A DNA stretch of 64,000 nucleotides from Cohnella rhizoplanae. Its GTDB lineage: Bacteria > Bacillota > Bacilli > Paenibacillales > Paenibacillaceae. Both the position numbers and the translations under genes were made by a program. Position 1 is the stretch's first letter, and each line of letters opens with the position of its first letter. This document shows positions 26,216-34,915 of the stretch, piece by piece. The stretch covers positions 921,925-985,924 of the forward strand of contig NZ_CAOJCN010000001.1 in NCBI RefSeq assembly GCF_948329515.1. Direction: 5' to 3'. Under the pieces are notes generated by a model, which saw nothing but the letters and a program-made list of their open reading frames with translations, had not been told where the DNA came from and did not search any database.

Positions 26216-28457
26216 TCAAGAATATATCGTCATCTCCGGTGCCAGGGAGAATAATCTCAAGAATGTCTCGCTGCGCATTCCCAAGCGGAAGATTACGATT
26301 TTCACCGGGGTATCCGGCTCAGGCAAGTCGTCGATCGTGTTCGATACGATCGCGGCCGAGTCTACGCGATTGCTGAACGAGAACTTCAGCATGTTCGTGC
26401 GGACGTTCCTGCCTCGCTACCCGCAGCCCGACACGGACGCGATCGAGAACTTAAGCATGGCCGTCATCGTGGATCAGAAGCGCCTCGGCGGCGGTTCGCA
26501 TTCCACGATGGGCACGATTACCGATATTTCCCCGATTCTCCGTCTGCTGTTCTCGCGCGTCGGCCAGCCGTACGTCGGACCGGTGAATCTGTTCTCGTTC
26601 AACGATCCGCAAGGCATGTGCCCGGAGTGCAACGGCATCGGACGCCGTCTTGGCGTCGATATGAGCAAGGCGGTGGACCTGTCCAAGTCGCTGAACGAAG
26701 GCGCGATTATGCTGCCCGACTACGGTGTCGGCGGATGGGAATGGAATATGATCGTGCAGTCGGGCGAGTTCGACCTCGACAAGAAGCTGAGCGATTACTC
26801 GGCAGAGGAACTGGATGCGCTTCTGTACGCCAAGGCCCGCAAGGTCAAGATGGACTTCGCCGGGAAGGCTATGAATATTACGGTGGAAGGCGCCGTCGAG
26901 AAGTTTACCAACAAGTACGTCAAGCAGGACGTGAAGACGAAGTCCGAGCGCACGCAGAAGACGGTGGCTCCGTTCATTACCGAGGGGACCTGCTCCAGCT
27001 GCCGCGGCGCGAGACTCAATCAGCAGGCGCTGAATTGCAAGATCAACGGACATCATATCGCGGAGCTCTCGGCCATGGAGGTCGGACAGCTGATCGGCGA
27101 AATTCGCGCAATCGACGATCCGGCGGCGGCGCCCATCGTCCGATCGCTGACGGAGCGGCTGCAGCATCTGGTGGATATCGGCCTCGATTACTTGACGCTG
27201 GATCGCGAGACCGACACCCTGTCCGGCGGCGAATCGCAGCGTGTCAAGATGGTGAAGCACCTGAGCGGCAGTCTGGTAGACGTGACCTACATATTCGACG
27301 AGCCCAGCGTCGGCCTGCATCCTCGCGACGTCCACCGGCTTAACGAGCTGCTCCAGAAGCTGCGAGATAAAGGCAATACGGTCATCGTCGTCGAGCATGA
27401 CCCCGACGTGATCAAGGTGGCGGACCATATCGTCGACGTCGGCCCGCATGCCGGCAGCCGCGGCGGCACCGTCGTGTACGAAGGAAGCTACGAGGGACTT
27501 CTGGAGTCTGGCACGCTGACCGGCAACTTCATGAAGCGACCGCTGCTCCTGAAGCGCGAATGCAGACAGCCGTCCGGCAAGCTGTCCATTCGAGACGCGG
27601 CGCTGCACAACCTGCGCCACGTGAGCGTAGACATTCCGACTGGCGTGCTGACCGTCGTGACGGGCGTCGCGGGCTCGGGCAAGAGCACGCTGATCAACGA
27701 AGTATTCCTCGGCCAGCATTCGGATGCGATCGTCATCGACCAATCGGCGATCGGCGTGTCGACCCGTTCCAACCCCGCGACCTACACGGGCATCATGGAC
27801 GATGTCCGCAAGGCGTTCGCCTCGGCGAATAAGGTGAGTCCGGGCTTGTTCAGCTTCAACTCGAAGGGCGCTTGCGAGAACTGCCAAGGTTTAGGCGTCA
27901 TTTATACGGATCTGGCCTTTCTCGATAGCGTGAAGCTGCCGTGCGAGGTTTGCGGAGGCAGACGCTTCAAGGAAGAGGTACTCGCTTACAAGCTGAACGG
28001 CAAGTCCATCGCGGAAGTGCTGGAGATGACGGTGGAGCAGGCGCTGGCCTTTTTCCAGCTGAAAGAAGTCGTGCGCAAGCTGCAGGCGCTGAGCGACGTA
28101 GGACTGACGTATATTACCCTCGGCCAGCCGCTCAGCACGCTGTCGGGCGGGGAGTGCCAACGTATCAAGCTCGCCAGCGAGCTGCACAAGCAGGGCAGCA
28201 TCTACGTGATGGACGAGCCGACGACCGGCCTGCATATGTCGGACATCGGCCACTTGCTGGAGATCATGAACCGGCTCGTGGACGCCGGCAATACGGTCAT
28301 CGTCATCGAGCACAACCTCGAGGTCATCAGCCAGGCGGATTGGATTATCGACATGGGTCCGGACGGAGGCAGCAAGGGCGGACAGGTCGTGTTCAAAGGC
28401 CGGCCGGAGCAGCTCGTCGGTGCGCCTCAATCGATTACGGGCCGGTATTTGACATAA
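26202..28457 (+). CDS. UvrA-like ABC ATPase lacking the UvrB-binding domain
   Basis: 751 residues, against about 940-960 for true UvrA. Two ABC ATPase halves are visible. The first has Walker A GVSGSGKS (36-43), zinc module CPECNGIG and CSSCRGARL, and signature LSGGESQRV. The second has Walker A GVAGSGKS, CENCQGLG and CEVCGGRRF, and signature LSGGECQRI with Walker B IYVMDEPTTGLH. The insertion for UvrB contact is missing, as in UvrA2/DrrC-type proteins associated with resistance to DNA-intercalating drugs. It is likely cytoplasmic and binds DNA without feeding normal nucleotide excision repair. The start ATG 26202 has GGAAG nearby and is covered by the preceding short frame. The upstream ArsR regulator supports inducible expression. 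Confidence 0.9.
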   Translation: MSAPNQEYIVISGARENNLKNVSLRIPKRKITIFTGVSGSGKSSIVFDTIAAESTRLLNENFSMFVRTFLPRYPQPDTDAIENLSMAVIVDQKRLGGGSHSTMGTITDISPILRLLFSRVGQPYVGPVNLFSFNDPQGMCPECNGIGRRLGVDMSKAVDLSKSLNEGAIMLPDYGVGGWEWNMIVQSGEFDLDKKLSDYSAEELDALLYAKARKVKMDFAGKAMNITVEGAVEKFTNKYVKQDVKTKSERTQKTVAPFITEGTCSSCRGARLNQQALNCKINGHHIAELSAMEVGQLIGEIRAIDDPAAAPIVRSLTERLQHLVDIGLDYLTLDRETDTLSGGESQRVKMVKHLSGSLVDVTYIFDEPSVGLHPRDVHRLNELLQKLRDKGNTVIVVEHDPDVIKVADHIVDVGPHAGSRGGTVVYEGSYEGLLESGTLTGNFMKRPLLLKRECRQPSGKLSIRDAALHNLRHVSVDIPTGVLTVVTGVAGSGKSTLINEVFLGQHSDAIVIDQSAIGVSTRSNPATYTGIMDDVRKAFASANKVSPGLFSFNSKGACENCQGLGVIYTDLAFLDSVKLPCEVCGGRRFKEEVLAYKLNGKSIAEVLEMTVEQALAFFQLKEVVRKLQALSDVGLTYITLGQPLSTLSGGECQRIKLASELHKQGSIYVMDEPTTGLHMSDIGHLLEIMNRLVDAGNTVIVIEHNLEVISQADWIIDMGPDGGSKGGQVVFKGRPEQLVGAPQSITGRYLT

Positions 28458-28481
28458 CGCATCCCGGATAGGAGAGACGGC

Positions 28482-29075
28482 ATGACCCAACGCATCACGC
28501 ATCCGAAGGCCGACGAATTTTTCCAAAAGTCTAAACGATGGAAGGCCCAATACGAGCTCTTAAGGGAAATCGTCATGGACTGCGGTCTCACCGAGGACTT
28601 CAAGTGGATGCACCCCTGCTACACGTATCAAAATAAAAACGTTGTATTAATTCACGGCTTCAAGGAATATTGCGCGCTTTTGTTTCACAAAGGCGCCTTG
28701 CTCAAGGATCCCCTAGGCATTCTCATTCAGCAGACGGAGAACGTTCAAGCGGCGCGCCAGATCCGGTTCACCGACGTCGGCGAGATCGCGGCACTAGCAT
28801 CGGCGCTGAGAGATTACCTTCACGATGCGATCAACGTCGAGAAAGCAGGCTTGGAAGTCGAATTCAAAAAAAGTACGGAATTCGTGGTTGCCGATGAGCT
28901 TCGGGTCAAATTCGACGAGCTCCCGGCGCTGAAAACCGCTTTTGAGGCCCTTACGCCGGGCAGGCAGCGCGCATACCTTCTTCACTTCGCCCAGCCCAAG
29001 CAGTCCAAGACCCGGGAGGCCCGCGTCGAAAAGTATATGCCCAAGATTCTGGAAGGCAAGGGGATCGACGATTAA
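28482..29075 (+). CDS. YdeI/OmpD-associated family protein (DUF1801 type)
   Basis: 197 residues. The N-terminal part (KRWKAQYELLREIVMDCGLTEDFKWMHPCYTY, LIHGFKEYCALLFHKGALL) is the DUF1801/YdhG-like fold. The C-terminal part (ELPALKTAFEALTPGRQRAYLLHF, then a KSKTREARVEKYMPKI-like end) is the YdeI bacteriocin-protection/OmpD-associated signature with a helical YdeI tail. Function in Gram-positives is unknown. ATG 28482 has AGGAGAG upstream and the gene starts 24 nt after the UvrA-like gene, so it may be the last member of the arsR operon. A 15-bp hairpin follows. A second DUF1801-type gene lies at 34409. Confidence 0.85.
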   Translation: MTQRITHPKADEFFQKSKRWKAQYELLREIVMDCGLTEDFKWMHPCYTYQNKNVVLIHGFKEYCALLFHKGALLKDPLGILIQQTENVQAARQIRFTDVGEIAALASALRDYLHDAINVEKAGLEVEFKKSTEFVVADELRVKFDELPALKTAFEALTPGRQRAYLLHFAQPKQSKTREARVEKYMPKILEGKGIDD

Positions 29076-29113
29076 CGCGTACGATTACTAAATTCCTAGA
29101 ACGAAAATAGTTG

Positions 29114-29149
29114 AAGAAGAGGAGCGCTTCCAAGAGCGTTCCTCTTCTT
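29114..29149 (+). terminator. Hairpin after the ydeI-like gene, weak terminator
   Basis: Arms 29114-29128 and 29135-29149 form a 15-bp stem with one G-T wobble and a 6-nt loop. There is no T-run after it (GCTGCC), so it is either a factor-assisted terminator or an mRNA 3'-end stabiliser. Confidence 0.5.
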
Positions 29150-29173
29150 GCTGCCGGGATTTGTCGAAACGTC

Positions 29174-29203
29174 TTGACTCTTGTCAAGCCTATGCTGCAT
29201 ACT
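29174..29203 (+). promoter_or_regulatory. Probable promoter of the SLH/GLUG surface protein gene
   Basis: TTGACT at 29174-29179 and CATACT at 29198-29203 with an 18-bp spacer. The 5' UTR to ATG 29280 is about 70 nt and includes AAAGGAG 8 nt before the start. Confidence 0.4.
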
Positions 29204-29279
29204 GATTTGTGGCAAATAATAGTAATTTCATTTATATACCTTCCGGTATGCATATGAAATGATCAAAGGAGAAGAGAAA

Positions 29280-32200
29280 ATGAAGAGAAATGCCCTTGCG
29301 ATCCTGTTAGTCTTCTTCATGGCGACTGCAGTCGTTTTGAATGCGGTCGTGCCTTCCCGGCACGCATCCGCGGAAGTCACTACCTGGACGCCGATTAACA
29401 GCGCGGCGGAGTTGAATCAGATCCGATCGGACTTGGCGGGCCATTATAAATTGATGCAAGATATCGATCTGGCGGGATTCGATGCAGGCGACGGCAAAGG
29501 ATGGAGGCCGATCGGCGGTAATGGAAACGAATTTAAAGGAAGCTTCGACGGCAATGGATTCGTCATCCGTAATCTGACGATCGACCGGCCCAACGAAAAT
29601 AATGTCGGGTTATTCGGATCCGCCTACCAAGCGACGATCGCCAACGTACATGTGACGAATGCGATAGTCGAAGGGTATTCCTCTGTGGGCGGCATAGCAG
29701 GAATCTTAACGGATTCATCGCTGAGCAAAGCCTTTTTTCAAGGTAAAGTGACCGGCAACGAGACCGTAGGCGGCCTGGTGGGTTATAACGACTTTTCACA
29801 AATCTCAGACAGCTATGCCGGCGGTCAGATCGCATTGGGCGCTCATCCCGGCGACAGCTTCGGCGGTTTGGTCGGGTATAGCTCGGGCAACGGAGCAAGA
29901 GGAACGATCGTTCGCTCCTATTCGACCGCTGCCGTCGGTTCGGGTACGATGGCCGGGGGCTTGGTCGGACAAAAGGTAGGTTCCGCGTCCGTGGTCTCTT
30001 CCTATTGGAACACGGAAACGAGCGGACAAGCGGCCTCGGCTGCGGGTTCCGGAAGGACGACCGCGCAGTTGCTGACCAAGTCGACCTACTTGGATTGGGA
30101 CTTCGGCGGAAACGGTACGGATGACCCGATCTGGGGCATGGTGGAGGGCATCACCTATCCGATCCATTACGGCGACTATGAAAAAGTGGCGCTTGCCTCG
30201 CTTGTCGTGACGGATGCGAATGACGTGCCGCTGGCACTGGATCGCGAATTCGCCGGCAATCAGGGGATCTACGGCGTTCGGGTAGGAAGCGATACGGACC
30301 ATGTGATCGTAACGGGTACGCCCCTCGCTTCGAGTTCGATCGTATCGGTCGAAGGGGGGGGCGACTCGAAGACGCTCGCTCTGACCCCCGGGAAGAATGA
30401 GTTCGAAATTAACGTTAGCGATGCTGCGGATCCGTCGAATCTGCATGCCGACTATAAGCTGACCGTTTTTCGGGAAGACGGGAGCGCGCAGTATCCGCAC
30501 CGGATCTCGAACGCGGATCAATTGTCCAGAATCGGAGACTTGTCCGTCGGTTACGAGATGGACGACAGCTACGAATTGGAAGCGGATCTGAATCTGGCCC
30601 CATGGGCCGCAGGCGCCGGATGGGCTCCGATCGGCAGCGGTATGACGCCGTTCCAAGGCCGATTCGAAGGAAACAACCATACGATCGCGAATGCGAGCAT
30701 CCATCGTCCGGCATCGAACGATCAGGGATTATTCGGCGTTACGTCCGGAGCGACGATCTCCAATCTATCCTTGATCCATGCGGATATAACGGGGGCAGAA
30801 GCGGTAGGCGGCTTGATCGGACGCGCGGAGAACACGGATGTGTCCGGGGTATCGGTGCAAGGTAAGGTAACGGGCTCCGGCGATACCGGCGGGTTGATCG
30901 GTTCCGCGGACGCGTCGACCTCCGTAACCGAAGCGTACGCCGCTGCCATTGTCAGCGCTGATAACGGCGGCGGCGGGCTGGTCGGCGCCGGAGCGGCTGC
31001 CGGATCGGTCACGCAAGCCTTCTGGGACAGCGAGCGGAGCGGTCAATCGTCCTCTGCGGGCGGAGGCGCGCCCTATACGACAGCGGATATGATGAAGCAA
31101 ACTACATATACAAACGTTGTCGGCTCGACGTGGGCGTTTGGCAGCGGCCATAGGTGGGGCATCATCGAAGGGACTACCTATCCGATGCCTTATGCCAGTT
31201 ACCTGGGCGTGAAGCCCGCGGCGGTAGCGGTCTCCGCCGCGGGCACGACGCTGACGATGTCGCCTGCCGCGTTCGATGCGTCAAAAGGTCTTTACGCGCT
31301 GGCGCTCGCTGCGCCGGTTCCGCATGCGGAAGTGACGGTGACGCCGGCGGCGGGTCAAGCCGTCACGATTAACGGCGTTAACGGAAATACGCGCCAAGTC
31401 GACTTGACCTTGGGAAGCAACCCGATCGAGATTGCGGTGACGGGCAGCGACGGACAGATCGGCACATACCGGCTGACGCTTGCGGTGCCCTCGCCATCCG
31501 CTGCCGTCACATCCGTTCCTGTGGACGGTTATTACGGGATTGGCGCCCAGTTGGAGTTCGTAGTCGCGTACGACTACCCCGTGGACGTCGATTTAACCGA
31601 GTCTCCGGAGCTGCCGATCGAGCTGGACGGCAGCGCGCAGCCTTCTGCTTCTTATGTTGGCATGGCCGGCAGCGATCCGAGGACGCTGAAGTTCCGCTAC
31701 ACCGTACAGCAGAGCGACCAAGCAGCAGCCGGGATTCGGCTTGCTGACGCCCTCGTCTCCGGATCGCCTTCTTCCATTACATTATTGGATAGCCCGGTAT
31801 CGTTGAATCTGGCGAGCCCGCTGCCGGATACGAGCGGCATCGTGATCGACGGCAACGTTCCGGAGATCGAGCTGATCCCTTCGACGACTACGCCGGTCAA
31901 CGGCGCCGTGACGGTCACGGTGAACGCGGACGGTACGGGCACGGAGATCTCGGAGGTCAAGTGGGCGGCGGGGAACCGAAGCGCGTCTTACTTTAACGGA
32001 GCGGGCTCGGCCTTGTCCGGCGCAACGTTCATCGCAGCGGATAATGGTACGTATACAGTCTATGCCATAGACGAAGCGGGCAACGAGCAGGTCCGGACGA
32101 TCGACGTGACGAATATCGTCTCCGAGAAGCCGACCGTGCTGCTGGATTATAGCCCCAAGACGGCGGTTCGCTCGGGCGTGGACGTGTCGGTGACGACATC

Positions 32201-33989
32201 GGTGAATAACGAAGACGCCGGCAACGCGATCGAGCGATTAAGGTGGGCGGAGGGCTCGTTGACCGAGACCGACTTCGATGATCCGACCGTCGGGACCGAC
32301 GTGCCGTCATCGGGAGCTTTCCATGTGGCCGCGAACGGGACCTATACCGTCTATGCCCTCGATACGGCAGGCAATCGCCGAGTCGAAGAAATTGCCATAG
32401 CGAACATCGTCAACGAGGCGCCTACGATAACGCTGGATCACACGCCGAAGACCGCTACCGCGGATGGCGTGGACGTCAAGGTATCGGCGGCCGCAGCCGA
32501 CGATGCCGCGGGCAATCGGATTGTGACGCTGAAATGGGCGGAGGGCTCGCTGGTCGTAACTGATTTCGATGATCCGACCGTCGGAACCGACGTGCCCTCA
32601 TCGGGATCGTTCCATGTGACCGCGAATGGAACCTATACCGTCTATGCTGTCGATACGGCAGGCAACCGCCGAGTCGAAGAGATTGCCATAGCGAACATCG
32701 TGAACGAGGCGCCTACGATAACGCTGGATTACACGCCGAAGACCGCTACCGCGGATGGCGTGGACATCAAGGTATCGGCGGCCGCAGCCGACGATGCGGC
32801 GGGCAATCGGATCGTGACGCTGAAGTGGGCGGAGGGCTCGCTGGGCGTAGCTGACTTTAATGATCCCGGCGTCGGGACCGACGTGCCGTCATCGGGATCG
32901 TTCCATGTGACCGCGAACGGGACCTATACGGTGTTCGCGGCAGACACAGCGGGGAACAAGAAAGTAACGTCTCTCGTCATCGATATCGTGGTCGACCCTC
33001 CTTTGCCCGCGGCGCCGCCTTCAGATCCGATTTTGAATCAGCTATCTTTTTACCTCATTCCGGGACGCGAGTATACGTTGACGATAGACGGCTTGGAGCT
33101 GTTCATACCGGCGGATGCCATTCTGCAGGCGACGAATGTCACGCTTAAGAAGGTGACAGATGAAGCCGAGGGCTTGCTTAAACCCGGTCAGCCGATCCTG
33201 AGCGACATCTACGAGCTGACGAAGGACACGCCCGGCAAGTTCAACGCGCCGGTCCGTCTGCGCATCGACGTGAGAAACGATTCGTGGGGCGCCGGTCAGC
33301 ATCCCGCGTTAGTCTACTACGATGAGGCCGCCGCCAAATGGACGGATCTTGGAGGATCGCTCTCGGACGGCATCCTGACCGGCAACACCGATCATTTTAC
33401 CAAGTTCGCCCTCATGCCCGTCGCAGACGAGAGCCCGGTACCGCTCCTGTCCGATATTGACGGGCACTGGGCAGAGCAAGAAATCACTGACGCAGTCGCG
33501 CAGGGCATCATATCCGGGTATCCCGACGGTACGTTCGGGCCGGACCATCCCGTCACGCGTGCCGAATTCGCATTGCTCCTGAATCGCGTATTGAAGCTGC
33601 CGGAGGGCCATACGTTCAGCTTCGAGGACCAGGGAGAGATTCCTGACTGGGCAGACGATGCTGTCGCCTCTGTCGCGGAGGCCGGCATCATGAACGGTTA
33701 TCCGGACCGCGGCTTCCGTCCGGCAGCTCGCTTGAGCCGCATCGAGGCCGCCGTACTGATCGCCAGGGCCGCGGGGTTGCCCATAGACGGCTCGTCGCGG
33801 ACATTATTCGCCGACGATGCCGCGATCGCCGGTTGGGCGATGCCATACATCCGTGCCGCGTCTACGTCGGGCCTTGTTCGGGGACAGAGCCTTAACCGGT
33901 TTAATCCGACGGCGCCGCTCACGCGTGCCGAAGCGATCTCGTTGCTCGCGAGGCTGGCAGCCTTCCATAATGCGCGCACGGCCGAATGA
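29280..33989 (+). CDS. S-layer-anchored surface protein with GLUG, cadherin-like, Ig-like repeats and three SLH domains
   Basis: 1569 residues. A signal peptide (MKRNALAILLVFF to HASA, about residue 31) is followed by two GLUG-repeat blocks (about 40-300 and 405-640; GGLVGY, GGLIG and similar). Each block is followed by a cadherin-like beta sandwich (about 305-400 and 640-740). Then come a linker sandwich (740-865), Ig-like units including three tandem 97-residue repeats (about 948-1238), a ZU5-like segment (1250-1375), and three SLH domains (1383-1569; DIDGHWAEQEI, GYPDGTFGP, TRAEFALLLNR). SLH domains bind the secondary cell-wall polymer, so the protein sits on the cell surface. GLUG repeats occur in adhesins and peptidase-associated proteins. 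Start ATG 29280 was chosen over the upstream ATG because AAAGGAG lies 8 nt before. No catalytic domain was recognised; an adhesin or matrix role is likely. Confidence 0.9.
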   Translation: MKRNALAILLVFFMATAVVLNAVVPSRHASAEVTTWTPINSAAELNQIRSDLAGHYKLMQDIDLAGFDAGDGKGWRPIGGNGNEFKGSFDGNGFVIRNLTIDRPNENNVGLFGSAYQATIANVHVTNAIVEGYSSVGGIAGILTDSSLSKAFFQGKVTGNETVGGLVGYNDFSQISDSYAGGQIALGAHPGDSFGGLVGYSSGNGARGTIVRSYSTAAVGSGTMAGGLVGQKVGSASVVSSYWNTETSGQAASAAGSGRTTAQLLTKSTYLDWDFGGNGTDDPIWGMVEGITYPIHYGDYEKVALASLVVTDANDVPLALDREFAGNQGIYGVRVGSDTDHVIVTGTPLASSSIVSVEGGGDSKTLALTPGKNEFEINVSDAADPSNLHADYKLTVFREDGSAQYPHRISNADQLSRIGDLSVGYEMDDSYELEADLNLAPWAAGAGWAPIGSGMTPFQGRFEGNNHTIANASIHRPASNDQGLFGVTSGATISNLSLIHADITGAEAVGGLIGRAENTDVSGVSVQGKVTGSGDTGGLIGSADASTSVTEAYAAAIVSADNGGGGLVGAGAAAGSVTQAFWDSERSGQSSSAGGGAPYTTADMMKQTTYTNVVGSTWAFGSGHRWGIIEGTTYPMPYASYLGVKPAAVAVSAAGTTLTMSPAAFDASKGLYALALAAPVPHAEVTVTPAAGQAVTINGVNGNTRQVDLTLGSNPIEIAVTGSDGQIGTYRLTLAVPSPSAAVTSVPVDGYYGIGAQLEFVVAYDYPVDVDLTESPELPIELDGSAQPSASYVGMAGSDPRTLKFRYTVQQSDQAAAGIRLADALVSGSPSSITLLDSPVSLNLASPLPDTSGIVIDGNVPEIELIPSTTTPVNGAVTVTVNADGTGTEISEVKWAAGNRSASYFNGAGSALSGATFIAADNGTYTVYAIDEAGNEQVRTIDVTNIVSEKPTVLLDYSPKTAVRSGVDVSVTTSVNNEDAGNAIERLRWAEGSLTETDFDDPTVGTDVPSSGAFHVAANGTYTVYALDTAGNRRVEEIAIANIVNEAPTITLDHTPKTATADGVDVKVSAAAADDAAGNRIVTLKWAEGSLVVTDFDDPTVGTDVPSSGSFHVTANGTYTVYAVDTAGNRRVEEIAIANIVNEAPTITLDYTPKTATADGVDIKVSAAAADDAAGNRIVTLKWAEGSLGVADFNDPGVGTDVPSSGSFHVTANGTYTVFAADTAGNKKVTSLVIDIVVDPPLPAAPPSDPILNQLSFYLIPGREYTLTIDGLELFIPADAILQATNVTLKKVTDEAEGLLKPGQPILSDIYELTKDTPGKFNAPVRLRIDVRNDSWGAGQHPALVYYDEAAAKWTDLGGSLSDGILTGNTDHFTKFALMPVADESPVPLLSDIDGHWAEQEITDAVAQGIISGYPDGTFGPDHPVTRAEFALLLNRVLKLPEGHTFSFEDQGEIPDWADDAVASVAEAGIMNGYPDRGFRPAARLSRIEAAVLIARAAGLPIDGSSRTLFADDAAIAGWAMPYIRAASTSGLVRGQSLNRFNPTAPLTRAEAISLLARLAAFHNARTAE
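32121..32993 (+). repeat. Three tandem 291-bp repeats encoding Ig-like domains
   Basis: Unit starts at 32121, 32412 and 32703, a period of exactly 291 bp (97 codons). Units 2 and 3 are almost identical in DNA (only a few substitutions over the first 200 bp), while unit 1 is identical mainly in its second half. This is the pattern of recent unequal crossover, so unit number may vary between strains. Confidence 0.85.
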
Positions 33990-34030
33990 GACAACCAATC
34001 GCCTTCATACGCTGTTAAAAAGGCGAAGGG

Positions 34031-34231
34031 ATGAATCGTCGGGTGAGGAAGAAGGAGCCCAAACTTTATGTTTTTATCATTAAAGGTTCGACCGTCAAAA
34101 AATTCATCCTGATCGATATCCTGTTGGGGACAGGATTCTATTATGCGATTAAACTGGTGTACGCAAGCGCGATCGTCGCTACGGCCGGAAGCGTCATCGG
34201 CACCGAAGGCATTAAACGAATCAGAAAATAA
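34031..34231 (+). CDS. Small predicted membrane protein
   Basis: 66 residues, strongly basic N-terminus (NRRVRKKEPK) followed by one or two hydrophobic segments (FILIDILLGTGFYYAIKLV, ASAIVATAGSVIG) and a basic end. Family not recognised. The SD before ATG 34031 is poor (GAAGGG directly adjacent), and a GTG at 34043 is an alternative start. A clear terminator right after the stop supports a real transcribed gene between the surface protein and the next gene. Confidence 0.5.
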   Translation: MNRRVRKKEPKLYVFIIKGSTVKKFILIDILLGTGFYYAIKLVYASAIVATAGSVIGTEGIKRIRK

Positions 34232-34244
34232 TGGCTCGCGAAAC

Positions 34245-34288
34245 CAGCCGCGTATCCGCTTTTTGAAGCGGATGCCCGGCTGTTTTTT
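34245..34288 (+). terminator. Intrinsic terminator after the small membrane protein
   Basis: CAGCCG and ATCCGCTT on the left pair with AAGCGGAT and CGGCTG on the right, with a small internal loop. TTTTTT follows at 34283-34288. Confidence 0.8.
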
Positions 34289-34408
34289 GCCGCCTACGCG
34301 CCTCATAACCGACCTGCATGGACTTCAGCAGCCTATACCCAAAAAGTTAAGCGGCGTGTGGTAAAATTAGGGTCAAATTATCGTCTCGTATAAGGAGGAA
34401 ACCGCGAA

Positions 34409-34780
34409 GTGGAAGCTTTTGCACCCTATCTGGCGAAAATCGACCATCCCGATCATCAAGCGCGCACCGAGGAGGTATTAAGCTGGGTCTCCCGGACGTT
34501 TCCGAACCTCTCGCCCAAGATCGCGTGGAACCAACCGATGTTTACCGATCACGACACGTTTATCATCGGGTTCAGCATTTCCAAAAATCATCTGGCCGCC
34601 GCCCCCGAAAAAATCACGATCCAGCGCTTCATCGACGATATCGCGCAAAGCGGCTACGACCACACCAAAGAGCTGGTACGGATGCCGTGGAACCGCCCGG
34701 TCGATTATTCGTTGCTGGAGAAAATGATCGCATTCAATATCGAAGACAAGGCGGATTGTCAGACCTTCTGGCGGAAGTAA
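34409..34780 (+). CDS. DUF1801 family protein, YdhG/Fra-like putative iron chaperone
   Basis: 123 residues, usual length for YdhG-like proteins. Typical segments: an early KIAWNQPMFTDHDTFIIGFS stretch, HLAAAPEKITIQRFIDDI, then LVRMPWNRPVDYSLLEKMI near the C-terminus. In Bacillus subtilis the homologous frataxin-like Fra is an iron chaperone for iron-sulfur and haem proteins. The start is GTG 34409, preceded by AAGGAGG at 11 nt, somewhat long spacing. A TAAAAT box lies about 40 nt upstream. It is a single gene, followed 135 nt later by the copper ATPase. Confidence 0.85.
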   Translation: MEAFAPYLAKIDHPDHQARTEEVLSWVSRTFPNLSPKIAWNQPMFTDHDTFIIGFSISKNHLAAAPEKITIQRFIDDIAQSGYDHTKELVRMPWNRPVDYSLLEKMIAFNIEDKADCQTFWRK

Positions 34781-34915
34781 TGCGCCATCTGACGCCAAAG
34801 CGTTATTGCTTTTTTACATATGCGTTCCCCTGTGCGGACGGGTTCTTCAAATGATGGGCGCCGCATACCTTCATGGGTAGGCGTCGTCCAAGCCGTAGAG
34901 TAGGGGAGGAATCCC

